A DNA stretch of 7,486 bases, taken from contig JAGVLZ010000269.1 of NCBI GenBank assembly GCA_020054055.1, positions 1 through 7,486 of the forward strand, given 5' to 3'. The translations under genes were made by a program, and so were the position numbers. The notes below the pieces were generated by a model. It saw nothing but the letters and a program-made list of their open reading frames with translations. It was not told where the DNA came from and made no database searches. This document shows positions 1 through 5,700 of the stretch, in pieces. This stretch comes from Phycisphaerales bacterium. Its GTDB lineage: Bacteria > Planctomycetota > Phycisphaerae > Phycisphaerales > UBA1924. Positions within the stretch are counted from its first letter, which is position 1. Every line of letters begins with the position of its first letter.

Positions 1-2397
1 CCCGAACGAGCCGCTCACCAGCGCTTCGATGACCTGCCCCACCGGGCCGACGATCGCCTGACCGTTGAAGTCGAGTTCGAGGCCGTAGGTCTCATCGGGG
101 GGCGCCTGCGTCACCACCTCGAAGGAGCGCTCGGCGTAGCCGGTGTAGCCGAAGGTGTTGGTGGCGAGCAGTTGGACGAGGTTCGCGCCGGGCTGCACCT
201 CGACGCCAGAGATCGTGGCGTAGAAACTCCCGCTGTAATCGTCGGACTTGAGGATGGAATCGTCGCGCAGTTCCTTGGTGACCGAGACTCCGATCGCGAC
301 ATCTGTCGGGATACCGTAGATTCTCGGCTGAGCGCCGTTCACGCGGAGAGAGAGGGAGTTGATGATCCCGCGCGGCCCCTCGATGAGGTCCGAGGCGGCA
401 TCGTCGAGCGTGCCCGTCACAACGATGTCGGCGAGGAGCCCCGGGCCGACCGGGTTGGCGCGCAGGTTCGTGAGGGAGAACTCGGAGGTCGTGATCCGCG
501 GCGACGGCTCGCTCGGCTCGACGGTCTGCGACATCTGGCCGACGTTCCCGTTGGTGAGTGCCGGCGTGAAGCCGATGCCGATCGGGGAGACTTTGAGGGA
601 GTCGGCGCCGCCGCCAGCCCGGACAAACGTGATGGTGCCCGTGCCGCCCCACTGCACCGCTTCGACCCAGAGCGAGGCATATCCGCAGCCGCCGTCGATC
701 CCGAGTTCCCGCGCGGAGTAGAAGGTGTTCGCGGAGATGAAGTCGCCGCCGAGTCGCACGTCTCGCGGGTCGCGGGGCTCGCCGCCGGGTTTCTTCCAGA
801 TGCGGAAAGTGCCGAAGGGGAGCGAATAGTCGGTTCCATCTGGCGAATCTACAAAGGTGAGGGTGGCGGGGGGAGATGCGGTATAGCCGAACGCGAACAG
901 GTGTTCGTCGGGGTCGGTGTTGCCGTTCACTCGCACCTGCACGCGCGCGAACCGTTCACCGAATGTCTGCTCATCGCCGCGACCGCTCGATGCGCCGCCG
1001 TGGATGGAGAATCCGTCGGCGTAGTCGGGGATTCCGTCGTGGTCGTCGTCGTTGTCGTTGGCGACGAGGATCGCGCCGATGGCCGACCAAGGCAGCTCAT
1101 TTTCGAGGACGTTGTCGCTCTCGTCCACCCCTCCGTCGCCGTTCATGTCCATGCGGATGTCAACTCCGGCGCAGTCGCTGGAACATGGGTCGCATTCGTC
1201 AGCGCAAGGATCGCATTCGCACGGACAGATGTCGCAGTCCATGCAGGGTGGCGGCGGTGGAGGTGGCGGAGGAGGTGGCGGAGGAGGTGGAGGAGGCGGT
1301 GGTGGTGGCGGGGGTGGCGGCGGTGGAGGTGGGCAGATGGTGCATGGTGGCGGCGAGCAGCCTGGGCAAGGAGGTCCGCCGGTTTCGTCGTCCGGGCCGA
1401 TCATCCTGCAGATGCCAGTCGTGCATGGGTCTTGGGAAAGTCCCGCGACGAACCAATCGTCCAGTACCGCACCGCCGGCGATGCCACGATGGAAAACTGG
1501 TCGCGCCGCGCCGCCAAAGCGCTGCAGGAGTTCGGTGATGTCGGGCAACGTTACTTCGGCATCGCCGTTCAGGTCGCCACGCGCCCACGTCTCAAAGGTT
1601 GGGCCGAAGAGTCCGAGCATTTCCGAGAGGTCGTTGAAGATCACCCAACCGTCGGCGTTGATGTCTCCGACGATGCCATCAAGGATCAGGGGCCTGGCAG
1701 AGACAATGGAACCGCCCCAAAACTTTGCAAGGGATTGACCGCTCTGGACGAACGGCGCTCCCGGCGAGCCGACTCCAGAAGCGAGGGTGTCGCCGGTGAA
1801 AGACGAGATGATCGACCAGGTGATCTCGAAGTAGAGGATGGTCGGATCGATGCCCGGCTCAAGCAGTCGCGGATCGTCCGGGGCAAGCGGCCGCGCTCCC
1901 GCGATCATCACGTCCATTTGATCATCGCCGTCCTGGTCGAGGATCGGAAGGACCGCTGTGGCGAAGTACCCGGGCGCGTCGCCATCGACGGTCAGCAGGG
2001 TGTCTCCTGTTCCACCCGAGACGATGTGGACCCGACCCCAGCGCCCAGGGCCGACACGCGCTCGCGGCGCGCCGACCGCCAACTCGGGGATCAGGTCGCC
2101 GTCGAGGTCGCCCAAGTCGGCGACGGTCCACCCGAAGAAATCCTCGGTGCTCGGTGACACGAACTTGGAAAGCACCGCTCCATTCGCCCCGGAGAGCAAC
2201 TTCAATCGGCTCACCACGGGCTCACCCGCCCCGTACCGCATCTCTCGGATCAGCAGGTCCGGCTCGCCATCCCCGTTGAAGTCGAATGGGCGGAGTGGGA
2301 CGAGGGATTGCGCCGTTGCGAATCGGTTCGCACTTCCACCGAGACAAAGGAGCACCAGGCCGATGAGGCTGGCGCGTGGGAATCTCTTATTTCGCAT
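1..2397 (-). CDS. Secreted multi-domain calcium-loop protein (FG-GAP repeats, dockerin-like pair, polyproline/Cys-rich linker), partial at 3' end
   Basis: An open frame of 799 codons runs from ATG (complement of 2395-2397) to the left edge with no stop, so the C-terminus is missing. The start is supported by a strong GGAGG-type ribosome site directly upstream and by a signal peptide: basic residues 2-8, a hydrophobic stretch at about 10-19, and likely cleavage after ATA at residue 29. Three FG-GAP/VCBS-like loops follow (D39-x-N41-x-D43, D97-x-D99-x-D101, D154-x-D156-x-D158), the second inside a classic FG...LGDLDGD...VGAP unit. A dockerin-like loop pair spans 245-295. Cys pairs (344/347, 352/355), 29 prolines (356-384) and nine cysteines (385-409) form a linker. 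Another D-x-N-x-D-G loop (417-428) and an Asp/Asn-rich NDNDDDHDG segment (447-455) follow. Residues about 655-766 look like an Ig-type beta-sandwich (inference). It is probably exported and may be a surface or matrix protein. The exact role is unknown. It is divergent from pilT. Confidence 0.87.
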   Translation of the reverse strand, partial: MRNKRFPRASLIGLVLLCLGGSANRFATAQSLVPLRPFDFNGDGEPDLLIREMRYGAGEPVVSRLKLLSGANGAVLSKFVSPSTEDFFGWTVADLGDLDGDLIPELAVGAPRARVGPGRWGRVHIVSGGTGDTLLTVDGDAPGYFATAVLPILDQDGDDQMDVMIAGARPLAPDDPRLLEPGIDPTILYFEITWSIISSFTGDTLASGVGSPGAPFVQSGQSLAKFWGGSIVSARPLILDGIVGDINADGWVIFNDLSEMLGLFGPTFETWARGDLNGDAEVTLPDITELLQRFGGAARPVFHRGIAGGAVLDDWFVAGLSQDPCTTGICRMIGPDDETGGPPCPGCSPPPCTICPPPPPPPPPPPPPPPPPPPPPPPPPPPPPCMDCDICPCECDPCADECDPCSSDCAGVDIRMDMNGDGGVDESDNVLENELPWSAIGAILVANDNDDDHDGIPDYADGFSIHGGASSGRGDEQTFGERFARVQVRVNGNTDPDEHLFAFGYTASPPATLTFVDSPDGTDYSLPFGTFRIWKKPGGEPRDPRDVRLGGDFISANTFYSARELGIDGGCGYASLWVEAVQWGGTGTITFVRAGGGADSLKVSPIGIGFTPALTNGNVGQMSQTVEPSEPSPRITTSEFSLTNLRANPVGPGLLADIVVTGTLDDAASDLIEGPRGIINSLSLRVNGAQPRIYGIPTDVAIGVSVTKELRDDSILKSDDYSGSFYATISGVEVQPGANLVQLLATNTFGYTGYAERSFEVVTQAPPDETYGLELDFNGQAIVGPVGQVIEALVSGSFG
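1246..1332 (-). repeat. Run of 29 consecutive proline codons
   Basis: Read on the minus strand, positions 1332 down to 1246 are 29 uninterrupted CCN codons (residues 356-384). CCA, CCT, CCG and CCC are all used in irregular order. This is not a simple trinucleotide repeat, which suggests the amino-acid sequence is what is maintained. Such a run would form a rigid polyproline-II rod and would be expected to need elongation factor P during translation (established knowledge). The plus strand shows the same tract as a GGN/G-rich run encoding polyglycine in a shadow frame. Confidence 0.95.
1513..1665 (-). other. Dockerin-type calcium-loop pair encoded within the secreted protein
   Basis: Residues 245-295 of the minus-strand protein contain two 12-residue loops 30 residues apart: D245-x-N247-x-D249-G-x-V-x-x-x-D256 and D275-x-N277-x-D279-x-x-V282-x-x-x-D286. 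Each is followed by a short hydrophobic helix-like segment (LSEMLGLFG and ITELLQRFG). This is the duplicated F-hand pattern of type I dockerins. Planctomycete secreted proteins often carry such domains without any cellulosome, so cohesin partners should not be assumed. The domain is internal here, whereas classical dockerins are usually terminal. Confidence 0.75.
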
Positions 2398-2573
2398 GTG
2401 TCCTCCCCTCCGCCGCCGAATCGCGTGGATCGACGGTTCAGCCGCACAAGGTACGTCCGGCGCCGACGGAAGACAATGGACGGCGCGGCGGCCACTTGTC
2501 GGCTGGACGGTTGCCCCCGCTATGCTCTTGCGGCGGCTGGCCTTGCGGACGGCCGCCCCGCAAGGATCCCGCC
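2398..2573. promoter_or_regulatory. Divergent intergenic region between the secreted-protein gene and pilT
   Basis: This 176-base region must carry the promoters for both flanking divergent genes. For the minus-strand gene, a weak sigma70-like pair is visible: TTGTCT (complement of 2471-2476) and TACCTT (complement of 2448-2453) with a 17-base spacer. Its ribosome site, GGAGG (complement within 2401-2411), lies just before the ATG. For pilT, a weak pair TTGTCG (2496-2501) and TATGCT (2521-2526) has a 19-base spacer. These matches are poor and promoter consensus in this phylum is not well fixed, so only the regulatory nature of the region is fairly safe. Confidence 0.4.
2541..2565 (+). promoter_or_regulatory. 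Hairpin covering the pilT ribosome binding site
   Basis: CCTTGCGG (2541-2548) and CCGCAAGG (2558-2565) are perfect 8-base inverted repeats around a 9-base loop. The 3' arm contains most of the only good Shine-Dalgarno sequence of pilT, AAGGA (2562-2566), seven bases before the ATG. A competing fold is also possible: CTTGC plus GGCGGC (2527-2537) can pair with GCCGCC and GCAAG (2552-2557 and 2560-2564) with a two-base bulge. Both folds hide the ribosome site, so translational control of pilT is a reasonable inference. Confidence 0.5.
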
Positions 2574-3686
2574 ATGTCCACGATGCAAATTGACCGACTG
2601 CTCGACACCGTCATCAAACTCAACGCCTCCGACCTTCACCTGACCGTCGGCCGGAAGCCGACGCTGCGCTACCACGGCGGGCTGAAGAACCTCGATACCA
2701 AGGTGCTCGACTCGGACGACATGGTGACGCTGATGAAGGCGATCACCCCCGAGCGGAACCAGCAGGAACTCCAGGAAGTGGGCGGGACGGACTTCGGGTT
2801 TGCCTACGGCACCGAGGGTCGTTTCCGCGTGTCGGTGTTCCGGCAGCGCGGCGATATCGCCATTGTGTGCCGACTGATCCCGAACAGCCTGCTGACGTTC
2901 GAGCAGATCGGATTGCCCGAGATGTGCCGGGAACTGATCCGAAGGCCCCGCGGCATGTTCCTGGTGACCGGGCCGACGGGGTCTGGGAAGACGACATCGC
3001 TCGCGACGATGATCGACTATGTCAACGCGAACTTCGAGAAGCACATCATCACGATGGAAGACCCGATCGAGTACTACCATTATCACAAGAAATCCATCGT
3101 GAACCAGCGCGAGGTCCACAACGATGTGCCCTCGTTCTCCGAGGCGCTGCGGCGGGCCCTGCGTCAGAACCCCGACACCATCCTGGTCGGCGAAATGCGC
3201 GACCTCGAGACGATCGAATCGGCGATCCGCGCGGCCGAGACGGGTCACCTTGTGTTCGGGACCCTCCACACCACCGGGGCGGCCAAGACCATCGACCGCA
3301 TCGTGGACGCCTTCCCGGTGACCCAGCAGAACCAGATCCGGGTGCAGTTGTCGACGTCGCTGCTTTGCATCCTCAGCCAGGTGCTCCTCCCCCGGGTGGA
3401 CGTGAAGGGGATGGTGGCGGGGTACGAGTTCCTGGTGGTGACCCCCGCCATCGCCAACCTGATCCGCGACAACAAGTCGTTCCGCATCGACTCATCGATT
3501 CAGACGGGGAAGAAGTTCGGCATGCAGTTATTGGACGAGCACCTGTGGTCGCTTTACACCCAGGGCAAAGTCTCGGCCGAGGAGATGGTGGATAAGGCCA
3601 AAAACCCCATCGACCTGCGCGACCGGGTTCACAAGATGGGGCGGCAGGTCGGGCGAGCGGAACTCGACATCAAGGAAGACGCCTGA
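2574..3686 (+). CDS. pilT: Type IV pilus retraction ATPase PilT
   Basis: A 370-residue hexameric cytoplasmic ATPase that powers pilus disassembly and retraction, acting at the base of PilC. Length matches the PilT family (about 340-370). Visible motifs are ASDLHL (18-23, N-terminal domain), Walker A GPTGSGKT (133-140), the Asp box MEDPIEY (161-167), Walker B ILVGEMRD with Glu207 (203-210) and the His box GHLVFGTLHT (224-233). The C-terminal retraction motif, AIRNLIRE in well-studied PilT proteins, is AIANLIRD here (292-299). There is no tetracysteine zinc site, which fits PilT rather than PilB. The ATG at 2574 is chosen because AAGGA lies seven bases upstream and the family homology begins right there. 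An in-frame start at 2376 would add 66 unrelated residues and overlap the divergent gene. It is first in the pilus cluster, 184 bases before pilB. PilU is a less likely alternative. Confidence 0.95.
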   Translation: MSTMQIDRLLDTVIKLNASDLHLTVGRKPTLRYHGGLKNLDTKVLDSDDMVTLMKAITPERNQQELQEVGGTDFGFAYGTEGRFRVSVFRQRGDIAIVCRLIPNSLLTFEQIGLPEMCRELIRRPRGMFLVTGPTGSGKTTSLATMIDYVNANFEKHIITMEDPIEYYHYHKKSIVNQREVHNDVPSFSEALRRALRQNPDTILVGEMRDLETIESAIRAAETGHLVFGTLHTTGAAKTIDRIVDAFPVTQQNQIRVQLSTSLLCILSQVLLPRVDVKGMVAGYEFLVVTPAIANLIRDNKSFRIDSSIQTGKKFGMQLLDEHLWSLYTQGKVSAEEMVDKAKNPIDLRDRVHKMGRQVGRAELDIKEDA

Positions 3687-3731
3687 TCGCTTGTCGCGTT
3701 CCGGTCGGCACAACAATCTGAATTTGTTCGT

Positions 3732-3750
3732 ATTTTGATTGTATCAAAAT
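3732..3750. promoter_or_regulatory. Perfect AT-rich inverted repeat, candidate operator
   Basis: ATTTTGAT (3732-3739) and ATCAAAAT (3743-3750) form an exact 8-base dyad around TGT. Allowing one T/T mismatch, it extends through TCG (3728-3730) and CGA (3752-3754) to a 27-base near-palindrome. A symmetric AT-rich site in a GC-rich genome upstream of a pilus operon looks like a binding site for a dimeric regulator. The regulator is unknown. Confidence 0.45.
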
Positions 3751-3861
3751 TCGACTGTCGTATTCGTAAGTGCTTGTATTTTGGTGGTTTACAGGAAACC
3801 GGACCATTACCATGTGGCGAATATGGTGTACCTCGGTCTCCGGGGTATCATCGCCGTCAGC

Positions 3862-3866
3862 GAGGA
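3862..3866 (+). promoter_or_regulatory. pilB ribosome binding site and start context
   Basis: GAGGA lies four bases before the pilB ATG, a slightly short spacing. An in-frame TGA (3868-3870) directly abuts the ATG at 3871, so the coding region cannot begin further upstream. Confidence 0.6.
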
Positions 3867-3870
3867 CTGA

Positions 3871-5640
3871 ATGCCCCCAGTTGATCCCTCAGAACTGAAG
3901 CAACGCAAGATTGGTCGGATCCTGACCAAGTTGGGGAAGGTCTCGCGCGAGACGATCCATGAGGCGCTGGCGATCCAGCAAAGCCGTCAGGTTAAAGTTC
4001 TGCTTGGGCAGTTGCTGGTCGAGTTGGGTCATATCACCCAGCGGGACGTGGCGGAGGCGCTGGCGGGTCAGGCCGGGATGCTGTTCATGGATCTGGAGGG
4101 TGTCCAGATTGATGACGCGACGAAGGCCGCGCTGCCCGCGCAGATGGCGATGGCGTACCAGGTGATCCCGGTCGAGTTCGATTCGACGAGCCGCAAGATC
4201 AAGATCGCGCTCAAGTCTCCCTCCAACTTCCGGGCGGTGGACGACCTTCGGACGCTGATGGGGTTCAAGGTCGAGGCGGTTGTCTCCGACGAGAAGCAGG
4301 TCGAGGAGCGCCTCCAGAAGATGTACGGCGGGTCGAAGTCCTCCGTGGGCGACCTCGTCTCGGAGATGGCGTCGGACCAGAAGTTGTCCAAACTCGCCAA
4401 GACCGGTGCGGCGGCGAGCAGCGCGGCGGGTGGGGCGTCGATCGACCTCGACGCGGTGATGGAGGCGGCGGAGGACAACAAGGTCATCCAGTTGCTGAAC
4501 CTCGTGCTGCTCCAGGCGATCAAGGACAAGGCGTCGGACATCCACTTCGAGCCCTTTGAGGATGAGTTTAAGATGCGGTACCGCATCGACGGGGTGCTGT
4601 ACGAGATGGTCCCGCCGCCGAAGCACCTTGGGCCGGCGATCACCAGCCGCGTGAAGGTCATGGCGAGCCTGGATATCGCGGAGCGGCGACTGCCGCAGGA
4701 CGGCCGCGTCGAGTTGCAGGTCGGGGGGAACCCGATCGACCTCCGCGTCGCGGTTCTGCCGACGATGCACGGCGAGAGCGTCGTGATGCGCGTGCTGGAC
4801 CGGTCGAACGTCGAGTTGTCGCTGGATCGGGTGGGGCTGGGGGCCGAGGACCTCGAACTCCTGCGGAGCCTGATTAACAAGCCCAACGGGATCGTGGTGG
4901 TGACGGGGCCGACGGGTTCGGGCAAGACGACGACGCTGTACGCGGCGCTCGCCGAGTTGAACGACATCGAGACCAAGATTCTGACGGCGGAGGATCCGGT
5001 CGAGTACGACATCGACGGCCTGTGCCAGTGCCAGATCAACCCGGATGCGGGGCTGACCTTTGCCAAGTGTCTGCGGTCCTTCCTTCGTCAGGACCCGGAC
5101 ATCATCCTGGTGGGCGAGATCCGCGACCTCGAGACGGCGCAGATCGCGGTGCAGGCGTCGCTGACGGGTCACCTTGTGTTCAGCACGCTGCACACGAACG
5201 ATGCGCCGAGTTCGATCGTGCGATTGCTCGACCTCGGGCTGGAGGCGTTCCTTCTGACGGCGACGGTCGAGGCGATCGTGGCGCAGCGTCTGGTGCGGAC
5301 GGTGTGCCCGAAGTGCAAGGAGCCCTACACGCCGACGGAAGAGCAGTTGATGGAGTTGCAGATCAAGCCCGAGGAGATCCTGGGGAGGAAGTTCTATCGC
5401 GGTCGCGGGTGCGACAACTGCCACTCGTCCGGGTATCGGGGGCGGACGGCGCTCTTCGAGATCATGGCGATGGACGACGGGCTGCGCGACCTGATCATGA
5501 AGCAGGCGAGCACGGCGGTGCTGCGCGACGAGGCCCGCAAGCGCGGGATGCGTTCGCTGCGCGAGGCGGGGCTGCGCGCGATCTACGAGGGGTTGACGAC
5601 GATCGACGAGGTGGTTCGGGAAACGATCCTCGAGGAGTAG
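3871..5640 (+). CDS. pilB: Type IV pilus assembly ATPase PilB (GspE/PulE family) with MshEN-like N-terminal domain
   Basis: A 589-residue cytoplasmic ATPase that drives pilin polymerisation through PilC. Residues about 11-155 form the N1/MshEN-like domain. It contains two 24-residue repeats with the pattern x-x-G-x-x-L/I-x-x-x-G ... A-L-x-x-Q (13-36 and 44-67), the motif that binds c-di-GMP in MshE. After a low-complexity linker (about 170-190), the N2 domain shows ASDIHFEP (221-228) and YRIDG (237-241). The ATPase core has Walker A GPTGSGKT (346-353), the Asp box AEDPVEY (373-379), Walker B IILVGEIRD with Glu416 (411-419) and the His box GHLVFSTLHT (433-442). The zinc site is CPKC (479-482) and CDNC (514-517), typical of PilB/GspE and absent from PilT. 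The adjacent pilT and pilC favour PilB over a type II secretion GspE, but on sequence alone the two families are close. The start is fixed by the abutting TGA. Confidence 0.94.
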   Translation: MPPVDPSELKQRKIGRILTKLGKVSRETIHEALAIQQSRQVKVLLGQLLVELGHITQRDVAEALAGQAGMLFMDLEGVQIDDATKAALPAQMAMAYQVIPVEFDSTSRKIKIALKSPSNFRAVDDLRTLMGFKVEAVVSDEKQVEERLQKMYGGSKSSVGDLVSEMASDQKLSKLAKTGAAASSAAGGASIDLDAVMEAAEDNKVIQLLNLVLLQAIKDKASDIHFEPFEDEFKMRYRIDGVLYEMVPPPKHLGPAITSRVKVMASLDIAERRLPQDGRVELQVGGNPIDLRVAVLPTMHGESVVMRVLDRSNVELSLDRVGLGAEDLELLRSLINKPNGIVVVTGPTGSGKTTTLYAALAELNDIETKILTAEDPVEYDIDGLCQCQINPDAGLTFAKCLRSFLRQDPDIILVGEIRDLETAQIAVQASLTGHLVFSTLHTNDAPSSIVRLLDLGLEAFLLTATVEAIVAQRLVRTVCPKCKEPYTPTEEQLMELQIKPEEILGRKFYRGRGCDNCHSSGYRGRTALFEIMAMDDGLRDLIMKQASTAVLRDEARKRGMRSLREAGLRAIYEGLTTIDEVVRETILEE

Positions 5641-5700
5641 CGGGGCCAAAGGGAAAAAGGGAGCCGCCGGACGATCGGTCCGGGGCGGGAGCGAAAAGCC
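5641..5700 (+). promoter_or_regulatory. pilB-pilC spacer with small hairpin and pilC ribosome site
   Basis: This 60-base gap contains a perfect six-base stem, CCGGAC (5667-5672) and GTCCGG (5678-5683), with the loop GATCG. No U-tract follows, so it is not a convincing terminator. GGGAG (5687-5691) lies nine bases before the pilC ATG and is its likely ribosome site. The gap is consistent with co-transcription of pilB and pilC. Confidence 0.45.

Larger units (their letters stand above)
3687..3870 (+). promoter_or_regulatory. AT-rich intergenic region before pilB, likely promoter/operator region
   Basis: The 184 bases between pilT and pilB contain an island at about 3709-3790 with only around one third GC by hand count, against a strongly GC-rich background. 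It holds a perfect dyad (listed separately) and repeated TCGTATT/TTGTATT words starting at 3728, 3758 and 3774. I could not settle on one -35/-10 pair: several weak candidates exist, for example TTGGTG at 3781-3786 with CATTAC at 3805-3810. No clear stem plus U-tract terminator for pilT is visible. The composition and gap suggest that pilB can be transcribed from its own promoter here. Confidence 0.5.

Noticed and set aside
1052..1738. Plus-strand frame with a long polyglycine stretch
   Set aside because: The glycine run is only the reverse complement of the proline codons. The frame lacks other support.
172..2157. A 661-codon open frame on the plus strand
   Set aside because: It is codon-aligned antisense to the minus-strand secreted protein, which has a signal peptide, ribosome site and recognisable domains. 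The plus-strand product is Arg/Asp/Val-rich with no domain pattern.
2371..2397. Lipoprotein signal in the minus-strand protein (Cys18)
   Set aside because: The residue before the cysteine is Leu, not Gly/Ala/Ser, so the lipobox is not met. A standard cleavage site after Ala29 fits better.
2376..2573. Upstream in-frame extension of pilT by 66 residues
   Set aside because: It has no family similarity, overlaps the divergent gene start, and a good ribosome site sits before the ATG at 2574.
3707..3724. Sigma54-like GGCAC element ahead of pilB
   Set aside because: The downstream -12 GC is TG at the required spacing, so the match fails.
5667..5683. Possible intrinsic terminator between pilB and pilC
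   Set aside because: The stem is only six bases and no U-tract follows. The surrounding sequence is G-rich.
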